Both the position numbers and the translations under genes were made by a program. Under the pieces are notes generated by a model. The model was not told the DNA's origin. It worked only from the letters and a program-made list of their open reading frames with translations, and made no database searches. A stretch of 64,000 nucleotides of DNA from Acheta domesticus (taxonomy: Eukaryota; Arthropoda; Insecta; Orthoptera; Gryllidae): assembly GCA_031308135.1 (NCBI GenBank), contig JAHLJT010000631.1:197274685-197338684 (forward strand). Reading direction: 5' to 3'. The stretch's first letter is position 1. Every line of letters begins with the position of its first letter. Below, one piece after another: positions 1 through 12,870 of the stretch.

Positions 1-3000
1 GTACGCAGATCGATTTCTCACTTTCTTTCTTGTTAGGTCGTGCTCCAAATGTTTTGTTTTCTCCAAAAAATTTCCCTGCACTTTTCCTCGTACTGGTTGA
101 AACAAGCAATTTTAACCCATTGAACAATGACGAATATTTATTGTCTGACTTTAAGAAACGCAAGAAAAATCTGAATCGAGAGGTTGGATTGCGATGCTGT
201 CTCAAACAAGCACTTAGTCTTTGTCTTGAGAATTTTGTTGATTCAAGATAACCTTGACGTTCGTGTACTTCTCAGAAGAGTACGTGCTTGTTCAGTTTGT
301 ACTGGCATATCGGCATTTCAAGGACTTCATTTTCATAAACACATTCATAAATAAACCATATTTTCTTAATTATATTGTAATTTTACGAATGTAACTATTT
401 CACAAATATTTTGTTTTATAAAATTTTGCAAAATTTGTAGGAACTCTTTTCTCTACTCTCTTCTTTCATGACATGACGTTTTAAAACTTTTTAAAACTTT
501 TTCCACATTGTACTATTTGTTTTTTTTTATTTCATTGCTTTACTTTCCAGAATCAGTCTACAAGTTTGTTTCTGGATAGAAATCACATAATTGTTGAAAT
601 TATCATTAGTAAAACATTTTCGAACAAAATTGTTAACACAGAGTTTGTAATTCTAATTGATACAATCACTTTTTTCATTCATACAATATTTCATATTTGC
701 TGAAAATGACTAAGAAATTTCCTTGTTAAAAGAAATGTGTAGCAATTTTTTTATTGAGTGATCGAAGTGGATGGCTATCTTCAAGAATCACAGAATATCG
801 TGTCACCTGTAGTTGACATGATATTCTGTGTTAACTACAGGTGTCAATACGTGTCAACAACAGATGATACAGGTGTCACTGAATAAATGTCACAAACTTC
901 TAGGGCATGTAAGGGTGTGGCAGATGATCAACATTTGACAGTGAACGTGTGATGGAAAATTTCATTTTACGAAGTTACACTATGATATATGCCTCTGTTT
1001 GTGACGCAACTCATCATGTCATAAGATTTGGTGGGACCCGTTGTGAGGCTTGATTTCAATTAACCGGCATACACATGATGCTTAACTTCGTTTAATGATT
1101 AACTTCGCATGCTGATTAACTTCCACGAGATGCCTACTGGCAAAACGTTGTAAACAATAAGCTCTCAACATAGCTTTGAAAAGGATGGTGATATTTATCA
1201 AGAAATAAATACTTCTTCCAATAGAGCAGGAGGAACAAATAGTCAAACTTAAACAGTTTTAGTAATTTCAAGGGACCTGCATAATAACGTTTTATTTAAA
1301 GAAATTATGATTAAAATAGGAGAAAATATAAAACCTGATAAAACAGTTAATGCATTATCACAATTCTTTACTCTAGTCAATGAGAATAGCATTCTGGTTG
1401 ACGAAAATAACTAAAAAAGAACAAAAACGGAGAGTAGAGAAGCAAAAAAAATTAGAAGAAAATATAGGAATGGAAAAGAAAAAACCGAAGTAAGGAAACA
1501 TCAAAATGCTAAAAGCCAAAACAGGTATTTTTAAAATGCGGAACATACTCGTGCTCGTTTATCAATCTTCGGGGAACCATTGCATTCAAGATGACGTGAT
1601 GCTGTGTTCAAGGAGTTATACAACTATGATAGGCCGCGTAGAAATCTCTCATTAGAAGAAAAAGAGACACATTGGCAATTCGCAACCAACATGCAACGGG
1701 CATGAGGAGGAAGACGAATAAAACGATTCCGCAAGAAGAAACCCGGACGTGAAATCCCTGTCTGTCAGGTGGGTACGCAAGGAAGATACGCTTCGTTTCT
1801 CACTCATAAACATCCGGAATTTGCCGTATTTGATGCAAGCTGTACGTTCCTTGCTTTCGACGGTGGCAGTGAATCTGAATTTCCTGACACTCACTGTGAT
1901 TTTCCACACTGATATGCTGTCACTGTAAAAACAATCAACATGAAATTTCGCACGATACTTTCGCAACACATTTATTTTTACTATAAATAAATAACGAAGT
2001 ATTAATTAAGGAGGAGGAACTCTATACCATTGTACCATTGTAAATACAAAGTGTTTATTAATCGAATTTCTTCTGTTCATTGAAACTTCCATTTTAAAAT
2101 GGTTCATTATACAAAAGATTATTTCTATATATCAAACACATTTTCAGAGTTATTTTCTACACAATAAAAAGTGTGTATACATATTTTTTTAAATTAACTG
2201 AGAGACCCCGTTTATATGAATTGGTACAAGACCATTCATACGACGGAAAAAGATAAATTCTTCCACAATGTTTATTACTTTTCTATAATTGAATAAATGT
2301 CTATAAAAGAGCTATGCAGCCTCCTATTCAGAGCTTTTTCATGAAATTTACTCAACTCTGCTTCCCCTTCCCTCAGGAAATCTAGCCCAATTTATGGCCG
2401 TGAACGAGGATGTTATCATCGCAGAATTTAAAAAAAATGATGACACGGTACAATGAAGAATAATGGTAAAGAAAATAATGATGATGCTGAAGATGATTAC
2501 GATGAAGAAGAAGAAACGAGATGTAAACCTTTCGAAATTCTCATGTTAACAGAGTTTGGAGATAATTCGGCAATGTTTTGGGTTGAGAAAAACCTTCCTG
2601 ATGAAATCTTTTAGTGGATTAATAAGTCTGAATCCTGCTTTGAATGGAGTGCATCATTATGTATAACAGGAAATTATATATTTTTAAATTCATATTAATC
2701 ACTTGGTTAGGTACGTATGTTAGAATTCAACTTTCTATTTACGAAAACGTGGTATGTGTGATTAAAAATTTTGTTTATCAATCGTTGTTTTATTTAGGAT
2801 TTTACCTTGAGTGTATCCTGAATATTGATTAAAAGCATTTGTAAATAACATTTAATAGAATTTCTAAACATCCAAGTTGGTGTATTTCGGATATTACCGA
2901 AGGAACCTTAGATTCGATATATGGAGGTCCTACTGTACTACATCGTCCCTACGGAAGGGGCGTTCGGATATATTTTTAATAAACACCATAATTTAATACA

Positions 3001-3200
3001 TCTCACTATGGTAGAAAAATAGTAACGTGGACAAATGTTGGCACAGAAAATCGCGGCAAACAAAGAAACCTCTTGATGTGCTGGAAGAAAAAATTCTAGC
3101 TGTATTGCTTTCGCGGGATTCTCTTTACTTTATTCGTATATCCGTTTAAAGTTAAAAATAACCTGTTACACGCTACTGAGCCCGGTAAAATCGTAGAGGC
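1..3200. other. 5' flanking DNA, no gene recognised
   Basis: This is AT-rich sequence upstream of the host gene. The only structure I see is a compound hairpin at 791-845. The interval 1250-1560 on the plus strand has a lysine/arginine-rich, stop-interrupted reading frame that could be an old coding remnant, but I recognise no family. The open frames of 60-105 codons here show no domain, no codon bias and no conserved motif, so I treat them as chance. Confidence 0.6.
791..845. repeat. Compound inverted repeat (two alternative hairpins)
   Basis: The 9-mer CAGAATATC at 791-799 is matched by its reverse complement at 820-828. Overlapping it, 802-817 pairs with 830-845 (14 of 16 bases, core ACCTGTAGTT / AACTACAGGT). 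The two stems share sequence and could not form together. It may be the relic of a palindromic element. Confidence 0.6.
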
Positions 3201-3223
3201 ACAAAGGGAAAGTAATTTGAAAA

Positions 3224-3230
3224 TATAAAA
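3224..3230 (+). promoter_or_regulatory. TATA-like box upstream of the takeout-family gene
   Basis: TATAAAA lies about 480 bases before the start codon and at the upstream edge of the CpG-rich block. If used, transcription would begin near 3255 and give a 5' UTR of roughly 450 bases. A dispersed CpG-island promoter inside 3290-3700 is equally possible; the sequence alone does not decide. Confidence 0.35.
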
Positions 3231-3395
3231 AGTTGAAAAATTGTCAAATGCTGAGAAGAGCAAGCGCGCGAATTCGCGTGAACGGTTCAAAACAAACAGT
3301 TCCTAATTGTCGCTTCCCAGGTTCGTCTCGTGCGCGAGGGTGCAGTGAGGTCCACTTCCGCCTTCTCCGTGACGCAATTGCGCCGCGGTGGGGCG

Positions 3396-3397
<2 letters not shown>

Positions 3398-3430
<33 letters not shown>
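3398..3430. repeat. (GGC)n microsatellite
   Basis: Eleven or so consecutive GGC units lie in the presumed 5' UTR about 280 bases before the start codon. Transcribed GGC runs form stable secondary structure and vary in length, so this could affect translation. Confidence 0.9.
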
Positions 3431-3432
<2 letters not shown>

Positions 3433-3711
3433 CCGGTGGCCCGTCCTGCCGGCCGGCGCGGTTACCGCATCGCTCGCCTCCACCGCCGCCATCTCCGCCT
3501 CCACCGCCGCCACCGCCGCTGCTTTCTCCGGGCCTCGCTCGCGCCGGCCGCTCCGCAGACGTTCCACAGTCGACGGCGCGCGGAGGTTGGTGCGAGGCCA
3601 TCGTCGGACACCTCAGGCAGCGCGGCAGCGTCGGGGTCGGCCCTCTCGCGCCCACTCAGCCCTCCAGCCCCAGAGACAGCCGTCGTTGCCGCCGCCGCCG
3701 CCCCCGCTGAC

Positions 3712-3805
3712 ATGTCGCCGTCCGCCGCAGCCGCCGCCCTCGCCGCCGCCGTCACGGCGCTCCTGCTCGCCGCGGCGAACGCCGTCATCGATGCCAACCA
3801 AACGC
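3712..3805 (+). CDS. Takeout/JHBP-family protein, coding exon 1 (signal peptide)
   Basis: This exon encodes residues 1-31 and the first base of codon 32. The start is the ATG of GACATGTCG. A hydrophobic alanine/leucine-rich stretch follows and ends in Ala22-Asn23-Ala24, a good signal-peptidase site, so the product should be secreted. Residues 29-31 (NQT) form an N-glycosylation sequon. The exon ends at the donor C|GTGAGT in phase 1. Reading through the donor gives a stop after two codons, as expected for a first exon. It is assigned to this gene because its phase and its secretory role fit exon 2 at 53134, 49 kb downstream; no other phase-compatible partner was seen. The family binds small hydrophobic ligands in haemolymph or sensillar fluid; the ligand of this member is unknown. 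Confidence 0.75.
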
Positions 3806-5627
3806 GTGAGTAGCAGGTGCCCACCCGCGCCTCCCGAGGAATCTACTGGTCGTAGTGCCGCTTCTGGTAGCGCTCTGGGGGAAAGGAGGACCTGCGTTCA
3901 TGACGACGAGAGAGTGATAGTTATGTACTGAGATGAACAGTGAATTTGCGGTATTAGTTGTAGCCGATCAGTGATTTTCAGGAGAGAATGACCTATTTCG
4001 TTTCCCGATGGTAAGTAGAAACTCGAAACGAACGATGAAATTGAAATGACCACAAATGATGACTCATCCACAATTTAACGGAACTAATCTAAGTAATACA
4101 TACTATATCAAAGTATGGTATAAACACTTGAGAAAATATCTAAATATAAAAATTTATTCAATACTAAATAATTAAAAGCCATTGAAAGAAATAATAATAT
4201 GAAAACTACTCTAAATTCAATAGGTACGGTTGAATTAAATGTAACATAATAAAAAATAAGCGTGACATATGAAAACACTAATATTTTTATTTACTTTCTA
4301 CTTATTTCGTTTCTACCAAGCAACTATTCAAACATTTTCGTGATAAAATAGTGCCCATTATTGCCCAAACTTGCCTCTGGATGCGCAAATTTGAAGATCA
4401 TCACAATGTAGATAGGAAATAATAAAGTAAACAAATATGACGAATTAAAACTATAAAATAACGAGTAAAATGTTCGCCATTGCTAAACAAAATTATTGTC
4501 TATGCGTATGTCTATTAGTATAATGGCTATGATAGAAGATTTACTTTGATCTTCGTCATAGTCCCATGTTTTACTGATGACAGGAGTAGAACAGTTTATA
4601 ACAGTACTGAGTGGTGAATAGGGACCATGTAATAATTTATAATTTATTATCAATATGATTTTAGGTACATTTTCAAGACAGAGTAAATTATTTCGTTACT
4701 CAAAATTAAGTGTAAACATGAAATTAACAAGGAAATCGAAGAATCTGGGATCAATAGACAGCTCGCATAGAATATAATGATTACCAATTAATTTATATGA
4801 AACCAATGATCAATGAACAATAATCAAACAAACTATTTATACCAAATATATTTACATCAAACTTACAGTATAAAAATTTTAGAAAATATTACATCAAAAT
4901 ATAATAATTAATTAAAAACTGAATAATTTACAGCTTAAATTTAAAGGTACCTTTTTGTCAATATAACTGTGCTACGTAAAATAATACTGATAATGAACAC
5001 CTAATTGAATTGATTGGTCACTATTCACCCATCTACTCTAATTTAAAATGTTCCTAACCCTCACTGTCAATAATAAAGCTTATGTCCGTGACTATTACAA
5101 AAGCATATTAGGTTATGTGAACAGATATGTCCCACAGCTTACTGAGAAGGTGGCGGATAAGGAAAAGTTGAGGGGGATCAGGAAAAGAAAGTTGATGGCG
5201 GAAATATTTTCAGGTTATACCTCCGGCTGCGGGTTGTTTCATACTCAATCGTAGTTCAAACTTGTTTTAATGGATAAGACCTAACAAAGAATGTGTGTGA
5301 CTTTTTTTTGTCATCTTAAAATCATGTTTGAATTTTTTTATTCTTTGCAAGTTCAGCCTAAAGCCTCACAGGGGTAAGACAGTTAAAGAATTTTGCATTG
5401 AATTTTTTAATAGAAACAACCTGCCAGCTCCTACTATGAAAAATAATATTTTGAATTAAATTACAGAAAAACACTTTAATACCATTTGAACGTAATTCAA
5501 ACTTGTTTTTTCTGTGTAAACGATGTCTAAAAAAGGCAATATTTAGACTATTACAATAGTTAGTGTATGTCGATTTTTGAAAGATATCCTGATTCGAAAT
5601 ATAAATAAAAATCACTAGTTTTCTCCG

Positions 5628-5628
<1 letters not shown>

Positions 5629-5678
<50 letters not shown>
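5629..5678. repeat. (TTA)n microsatellite
   Basis: Uninterrupted TTA/ATT units over about 50 bases. It creates a spurious poly-asparagine open frame on the minus strand. Confidence 0.95.
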
Positions 5679-8600
5679 TCTAAATATCATTAAAAATATT
5701 TTGAAAATAATGTACTTTAATTCACATCATCACAATACAATATTCCATAGTTACAATTACCTACAAATAATGAATTTGGGCGAATAGACAAACGTTTTAA
5801 TAATGTTTACGCAACACTTATTCCCGTTAAATGCTGGATAGGTTTACATCACGAGATAAAAAAATTGCAAGAAAGTTCTTAAGGCCGGGCTTCTCTTTGG
5901 AAAGTTGCTTGAGAAGGTGCGGATGCCCGAGAATAACCCGCGAGTTTCCATCCTTATTACTTTAGAATGGAATTAAACAAAACTGATTTGGTAATTTTTC
6001 AACCGTGAATGAGAACGGTATCTTCAATGCAATCACTCATTCCAGAAAATTAATAATTCTGAAATTCGCACACTATTAATTATGACTATTTAGAGACAAA
6101 AAAAATTCTGGTTTGAATGTTTACCACAAAACTATTTTAATACTATATTGAAACTGTCTAGAGTGTATTTGCAGAATTACTGTCTCAAAATTACTGAAAA
6201 AGATATTTCAAAAGTATTGTTTATTTAAAAAATTCATTAAAATATTGAACACCCATTTAATATTTGGTGTTACCATTTTTCAGTAATTAAATTTAATAAA
6301 TAAGTTCAAGAAATTCCTAATATTCATAATTAAGAAGTGAAGCATAAATTCACACGTTTTTGTTGCCATGATGTAATTTCTTGGCAAACTAATTCTGTTT
6401 GAAAGGTCAGGAATTTAAGCAATCCAGACTATGAAAACATTTGAAATGGATAGCTTCTCAAATCCAACCTTTGGAAACAATATTGTGAACTTATTTTCGT
6501 GGTTATCTCGTAAGATCTCTTGTTACTAAAAGGTTTCGTGGTGAAAATCTCTTATCTTATATCGCATTTCTTATCTTCATCACGAAATTACTCATCTCGT
6601 AGTAAATAGATATTATCTTATTTCATTAAAGGCCTACGAGATACACGTTTTAATGAACGTTGCCTAAATTGGAGGCTGGTAGTGCCCGAGTATCTAACTT
6701 CTCATTCTGTATCTCAAAAGAAAGAAGGTGAACTAGAAAATCCAAATATTATAATCATCAAATTACCCAACTCACTATATTAGCTACGTTCATGTTTTTG
6801 TATATAAGATAGATATTTTAGATGCAATCACAATCGGATTTCTTCACAGCGTTATATGGCTGTGAAGTGAGGAAATATGCCAGAATCGTATTACACAGTG
6901 AATCGTGTTACAGACCGGAATTTTTGTAGAATTGTATTTGTATAATACAATGATTTATAAAAATCTGAGGTTCAAAAGAATATTTCCTTGATAAAATAAT
7001 ACAAATACTAAAATTAAGTGAAGTACATTAAAGCACATTTAATAAATCGCAATTATTTATTGACATCCACTCGAAATTGCTTCAGATCCCTTCAACTCAA
7101 ATTTCATTTTATAAGTGATTAGAACTTTAAATGGCTCACACATCTGAAAGAAACACTATTACGTCGGTAAGAATGTAAATTCTATAATATAACAAAATTA
7201 AGAAACATTTGAACGGTTTGTAAGACTGACGAAATGAAAGTAATGTATAAAATGTGTCGTAACTGTCTACATTATTTGGCAAAAGTCAAGTAATAATGTC
7301 TGAATTATCCAACCCTCTAACAGTATTTTGATTTCGTTGATTTATGGAACAGTTAATTTTTAGTAACCTACATTATGTGATTAAAGACTAGAAAACCGAT
7401 AACTACGTGTAGCTCAAAAATATCGGATTAAGGAGTCACTGACTGCAAATTGTTTATTAAATCTGTTTTCATTCCAAGCATGTTTCTCCTGAATTTTATC
7501 AAGAAAGGTTTATACAAGAAAGGAAGTATTGTTAATTTTATTGCATATAAAAGTGCATATTTCAGAATTTTAGGTCATGTGTGCCCATTTTAAAAAGCAC
7601 ATTTCAAGTTTTTAGGGAATAATAATCCTCTCCCTAATTATAACACAACGCACATTAAATACAATATAGAGCACACCCTGTTTCCAAAGAGCAGTCGGGT
7701 GCTCATCAATCTGGCATGGAGGAAACAACGGTCACTACCAACAACTTTACTGAGAGCTTGATTTTTTATCGCTCAGCCGTTCGGCTCTATCAATTGTTGG
7801 TCTAAAAACACACAAAAAAACCAACTATGACAGATACAAACAAGACAATAGCACAGTTTAATATCGATGGGGGAACCCCATGGAGCACCTCCAAATGATT
7901 TAGCGCCTTAGAATCTATTAACGTAATGTGTGAGAAAGGAACAGAGTGGGTATCGGTTCATAAAACTAGTTGAGGGGTCTGTGAGGCTTACTAGAAAATG
8001 TAACATACCAGGCAACCTTTTCATGTTAACAAAGACATAGGATGTGGAGTGTATGCAGTTTGGGATGAAGGGAATTTTAAAGTGAGATTGGAGAGAGTTG
8101 TTTCTTAAAAACCAAGGTACATTCATAAGTATTTGCCTAACCACAGGTGGTACCCCAGAAGTAGTTCCACTGAAAACAAATTCGAAATGAACTGATTTAA
8201 TATAATTTAAACTCATATATGCTTTAAAATTTGCCCATGATGATTGTCATCATTAGTCCTTCGGTTTTGGTGATTGTGTTTCAAAATGTTAGTAGACGTT
8301 AGTAGACATGTGATGACTGCGTTATACAAAGATTGATCGATACTCTAAATATTTAATTTATTGAATATTAAACAAATTGTTTCAAAACAATGTTATTAGT
8401 GATTATTGCGTACAAACTAATATTTTTGGAAAAGTACGAATAATAGTAATAAAAAATAGAAAATGTTTCAGGCACATTCATTTGTATTCAAACGGGTAGT
8501 TTGGGTTCTTGGGTTCAGGTCAATGAAACAAAAACTAATTTACCGGGAGACTTTTTACTATTAAGCCATCGTTGTCATGAAAAAGAAACTGTGTCCGGAA

Positions 8601-8685
8601 CCAAGCTGTCAATTTGATATAAGTGTTCAACCGCCGAAATAACTAATGCCACTTGTTCTTGCATCTATCAAATTGAGAGCTCAAA

Positions 8686-8687
<2 letters not shown>

Positions 8688-8717
<30 letters not shown>

Positions 8718-8743
8718 GTGTGCGTGCGTGCGTGCGTGCGTGC

Positions 8744-8777
<34 letters not shown>

Positions 8778-8790
8778 GTGTGAGTGTGTA
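8688..8790. repeat. Compound (TG)n / (TGCG)n / (AG)n microsatellite
   Basis: A TG run changes into TGCG units, then back to TG, then AG and TGAG. The repeat gives the artefactual leucine/serine and threonine/histidine open frame on the minus strand. Confidence 0.95.
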
Positions 8791-9780
8791 TGCAGCTGGT
8801 CAGAAAAATGCAAGTTTGAGACAATTCTTGAAAATTAGGATACATAAGTCTTAATTTAATACAAAATCCTATAAACAAGAGCTATCGTTGGTATAACTTT
8901 GACGTATTTCTTTTCACGTCGCTTTAAGCACCCTCAAGTACCCCTTCACTGATTAGCGTGAAAGCTTGTAGTCGTATGTGTGATTTCTGGCATAACTTCT
9001 ATTTTGAGAGTCCTACCCAAGAAAGTGCAAAAACTTGTTAGTTACTTGAATATCGACAATATATTCTTTAAATTTAAGTAACGCTGAGAGTTGATGAATT
9101 ATGCCACCATGCGGATGTTGCAGCTGTGCAAATCTTGTCAGCGGTTTCACATATGTGTCTCACTTTTTCAATTCAAGGAATTTAAGTGAAAAAATGTTTC
9201 AACTTGTTTTCGGTGAAAAAGGGATTTTCTCCTATGCAGGTCAGAGAGTTTGGTATATTTCTGTTTAAAACAGGAATACAAGCTCTCCTGCGTGAATACA
9301 TTGTAACAGGATACAGTAACATAATGATAAACTTGTTAAGAGCTTCGGTTATAAAGATAGAAGTTTGCATTTTGTTACCTCCGTATTTAAGTTGTCCTTG
9401 AAGAGTAATTGTAAAAATGTTTAGTTTTCTCGGCATTGGTTTTTGCCTGAATAAGCAAAGATAAAAAACCTGAAAGCGTTTTCCAAATCCTGTTGAAAGC
9501 AAAAGCGGCATGATTCATTAATTATTTTATCATTCTCCCAAATCTTCACCTCTTTTGTATTCTCGTATTCTTTTTCCCTTCATCATACGTTACCATTTCG
9601 ACCCCTTGGAATGACAAGGCTCTAATAGAGAAAATAATGTGTTAGTGTGACAAGATTCTATCTCGACTTCTGCTAAATGAACATACTCGTGTTACAATCT
9701 GTGAGAAAATGGCTACTGTAAAAATTACTCATGTAAGTAGAGAGATGAGTGAATAATGAGTAATTTATTGATGAGTATTT

Positions 9781-10315
9781 TCGGGTGCGTCAACTGCTAA
9801 TGTCATTAGTCTTGTAAGTGTAGTGCATGTTTTTTTAATCACGTGAGGTGGCTGTGATCTTTCTCCCCTGATTAGCGAGATCCGCAGCCGACCTTCACGT
9901 CGACTTATGGGGTTTCGTTCAACCAGGTGTTTTTCACCAACGGGGCACCGATCTCTTCCAGGACAAGCTCGATATCCCGACTAGTCTCCTGACGTGTGGT
10001 AGTGCACTGCATGTAAGTGTGTGTAAGTAAGGGGTAAAGATAGAACTAGGAAAAGGAAGTAAAGATTGCGTGCGGTCCGTGGCCCGTTTGTTAGGGACCT
10101 GCTCCGATATTCGGCTTGTGTTGATCGGAGAAACCATGGAAAACTATCGATCCGAGGTGCCGGCCGCTAGGATCCTCTTCTCAGTGGCTGAATTCGACCT
10201 AGCTATCTAGTTACTAATAAAAAGCCTACCCCCGTCGGGACTAAGACCTCCCAGTCAGAGGCACTGCGGTGGCATCAATTGATGATGGTCAGAACCACCT
10301 GAGCCAGTGACTGAA
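9781..10315 (-). mobile_element. tRNA-derived SINE, copy A
   Basis: Read on the minus strand, the head carries a perfect pol III A box, TGGCTCAGGTGG (10295-10306), followed by a degenerate B box near GGTCTTAGTCCCGAC. The body matches copies B and E along most of its length (segments such as GCCGACC, the purine-rich AAAGGAAG block and TTACACACACTTACATGC). The 3' end carries the family tail GACTAATGACATTAGCAGTT followed by GACGCACCCG. Length about 530 bases. Target-site duplications were not clear. Confidence 0.7.
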
Positions 10316-10389
10316 TAAATACTTAACGAAACTTTGACATCAATGCACTCGAAACGTTAGTTGGGACCCTGCCATTCCCACGGGTCCAT

Positions 10390-10690
10390 TTGCTTATCCG
10401 CCCCCATTTTGTTAAGAAGCCGCGACGCGCGTGTGTTGCGGTGCGGTGCAGACCACGCGGGGCGGCCCTTGCGCCAGCCTGCCTCTCGCCGCGCCGCGCC
10501 GCGCCGCGCCAACGAAAGCGGCGGAGCGGCCAGCGCGCGTGCGCGTCGCCTTGGCAGCGGCTGGCGCGTAGCGTTTGTTTTGCGTCACTGCGCCCCGCGC
10601 AATAGCCTCGTAACTCCCTTTCGGCGTCGCGATGCGTAGCGCGGTGCCCTCCTTTGTGGCATTAGTCACTGGCCACGCGGCGCCATCTCG
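10390..10690. other. CpG-rich islet 1 in intron 1
   Basis: About 300 bases of strongly CpG-rich DNA in an AT-rich intron, with tandem GCGCC pentamers near 10489-10512. It lies directly beside SINE copy A. Overlapping open frames on both strands reflect composition. No coding signature or splice-compatible exon was found. Confidence 0.6.
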
Positions 10691-11387
10691 TCAGTGACGG
10701 ACTTCGTGCCTCAAGTGCTTGGCCAAAAAGGGGCAAAATTAAATAAACATTGAGTAAGTATAAAATGTATAAAATAAGACACTAATTCACGGGACGAAGT
10801 AATAATTTAACTTACGATTACATTACTTTTTCTGTTAAATGACTGTTTGAACGAGTCATTGCTATGTGTTAACTTTTTCTCCTTAAACCAATACTGTTTT
10901 TATTTCTACGTTTCTTTAGTTTTAAGAGCTAAGACTTTTGTCAAGAAGAATATTTGTTAGTAAAATTTACTGTTGTGAAAAAAGTATCTTTTCCTCTCAT
11001 TGCGCTTATTAACAAACCTTCTTCAAAATGAAGAATTCGTCTTTCGAAGTGCAGTTGTGTTTTTCGCCTATCTGTAATGACATTTTTATCGAGAAATTTC
11101 ATATACTATTAACATCTGCAAAAAACAAATTTCGAATTTTGAATGCTAGTTGGTTTTAATGTAAATGATTTGGCCTTTCTGGGTGGTTTTAATGTAGATC
11201 CATTAAGTGACTTTGCAGTTCTTACGTACAAATTACTGCGTCACATCTTGCAATATGATATCTCACGTCGAGCTAAGGTAATAGAGTTGAGGACAATACT
11301 CACATGAACAGTCAAAAATTGCTACACAGAGTGACACTATTCATCCTCATACCTCTTTAGCAACTGCTTTTCAATATTGTGTTGGTT

Positions 11388-11885
11388 AGATTGATTGATT
11401 GTTCGAGTCAACTAATGAGGTCATTAGTCTTGTAAGTGTGGTCCATGTTTTTTTATCGGGGGGTGCGGTAATCTTCCCCCACTGGATGGCGAGATCCGGC
11501 GCCGACCTACCGTTGACTAGCGAGGTTTTCATCAACTAAGTATCTCCCACCAGCGGAGACAAGATCAAACTCCCCGACCGGTCTTCCGGCTTCTGTTCAC
11601 AGGAAGAGGTGGTGCATGTTAGTGTGTGTAAGGGCTGAGAATAGGACAAGGAAGAGGAAGAAAAGATCGCGCGTGGTCCGGGGCGCGTGGTCCGGCGCGT
11701 AGTCCTGTTTGTAAGGATCATGCTACAGCATTCGCTTGGTGTTAATCGGAGAAACCACGGATAACTTTTGATCAGAGCGGTCGGTCGCTAGACTTCTCCT
11801 CCGGACTGTGGCTGCTAGACTTCACATCCAGACAGTGCCTAGAACCTTCCGGTCAGAGGCACTGAAGCGACATCATTTGATGCTC
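11388..11885 (-). mobile_element. tRNA-derived SINE, copy B
   Basis: This is the closest relative of copy E: both contain GGTCGGCGCCGGATCTCGCC and a nearby GTGGGAGATAC or TGGGAGATAC motif. On the minus strand it starts with a degenerate head (TGACCGGAAGGTTCTA, also found in copy C) and ends with GACTAATGACCTCATTAGTT and a GATT/CAAT-type tail at 11388-11401. The A box is not intact, so the 5' end is probably truncated. Confidence 0.7.
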
Positions 11886-12006
11886 ACTTGAGTCATTTCT
11901 CCCTGTGTATTGATTAGACATTTGGCTGACTCCAGTAATGAGCTACATTTTTTGTAGAGAAATTTGGTAATTGAGTAAAGTTACCAATGCCATCGCAGCT
12001 AGTGAT

Positions 12007-12870
12007 GTTTTACGCTAAGTTCTAGGTTTCCTGGGAAAGAAAACTTACTTTTATGTGCACAGGGATAAAAAAGGTTTCAATTCTGTGAATTAGGGTTAAA
12101 CATGATAGCTCTCTTTCTGCAACAGGCTGCTTTGGCTCAGCATCAGCATTGTCGTATGTGCAGCTTCGATGACCGGAAGGTTCTACGGTTCGACTCCCGA
12201 CGATAGTGGACTTTGAACCTTAGTTACACAGCTAGATTGAATCCAGCCGCTGCCTGGGCGATAATTATGGATTTCGAAAGATCAGTTGAGTGCTTAGAGC
12301 GTGTTCTGACTGGGGCGTATCTCGCAGAGGGAATTACCTGGTTTGTAACCTCTCACCGGGAAGTCGGCGTGATGTAGGCCAGTGCCGCACTACTCGTTAC
12401 AGGGCGGAGTAACCCCGCCTCCACCTTCATAGTTATAACTTACGGAACTAATGACTATAGTTGTTGGCGCGCCCGGACACATCCAATGAACGACACAGAC
12501 ACACAAAAAAAATAGTTTTTTGACACAAAGTCACATTTTTCTTTATGTATTTCGACACGCTGAATCCGAATTTGAAGCCAGAACACGCCACCACTTTCCA
12601 GTTTTTTCAATCGAGAACCCCCCTGAAATTGAATTTTTGTTTTACGCTAAGTTCTAGGTTTCCTGGGAAAGAAAACTTACTTTTGTGTGCACAGGAATAA
12701 AAGAAAGGTTTTAATTCTGTGAATTAGGGTTAAACATGATAGCTCCGAAAACAAACATTTTCGGAGCTAGTTGTCAGACCCAAAGAGTTGACACATGCTT
12801 CTCTATGTATGTCGACGCGCTGAATCCGAATCTGAAGACAGAATTGCGCCTCCACCTCCAGTTTTTTATC
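12007..12870. repeat. Tandem duplication, first unit interrupted by a SINE
   Basis: The 105-base block 12007-12111 recurs at 12639-12745 with only a few differences (start GTTTTACGCTAAG, end CATGATAGCTC). After each block comes the same second module, containing TCCGAAT and the CCAGTTTTTT motif (12550-12610 and 12800-12870). In the second unit the two modules are about 60 bases apart. In the first unit they are separated by the roughly 390-base SINE copy C, so the duplication predates the SINE. Confidence 0.75.
12130..12513 (+). mobile_element. tRNA-derived SINE, copy C
   Basis: The head has an A box TGGCTCAG (12133-12140) and an exact B box GGTTCGACTCC (12187-12197), 54 bases apart, which is somewhat wide for a tRNA. 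The body includes the hairpin-forming GGGCGGAGTAACCCCGCC. The 3' end has ACTAATGACTATAGTTGTTG then GCGCGCCCG and an A-rich tail ending near 12513. The tail matches the other copies, which ties it to the family, although the body is partly different. It is not a functional tRNA: there is no acceptor-stem pairing. Confidence 0.7.

Larger units (their letters stand above)
3290..3850 (+). promoter_or_regulatory. CpG island spanning 5' UTR and exon 1
   Basis: This block is very rich in G, C and CpG within AT-rich flanks and contains a GGC trinucleotide run at about 3398-3430. It covers the presumed 5' leader, the start codon at 3712 and the first splice donor. Many overlapping open frames on both strands are a by-product of the base composition. 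The position right at the first coding exon makes it the likely promoter and 5' UTR. Confidence 0.65.
3806..9780 (+). other. Intron 1, proximal part: no element recognised
   Basis: This is AT-rich intronic DNA. I see simple repeats (TTA at 5629-5678; TG/AG at 8688-8790) and a hairpin with 8-base ends (ACCAACAA ... TTGTTGGT) near 7738-7800. The open frames at 5048-5254, 7908-8216 and 9182-9511 have no recognisable domain. No exon in phase with exon 1 was found here. Confidence 0.55.

Noticed and set aside
3233..3931. Long open frames on both strands at 3.2-3.9 kb
   Set aside because: They come from CpG/GGC composition. Only the frame starting at 3712 gives a signal peptide and a donor in phase with the downstream exons.
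9182..9511. 109-codon minus-strand frame with a plus-strand partner
   Set aside because: Both strands open by chance; no motif, no codon bias.
12133..12197. A possible tRNA gene
   Set aside because: A and B boxes are present but spacing is wide, no cloverleaf or acceptor stem, and the sequence continues into a SINE body and tail.
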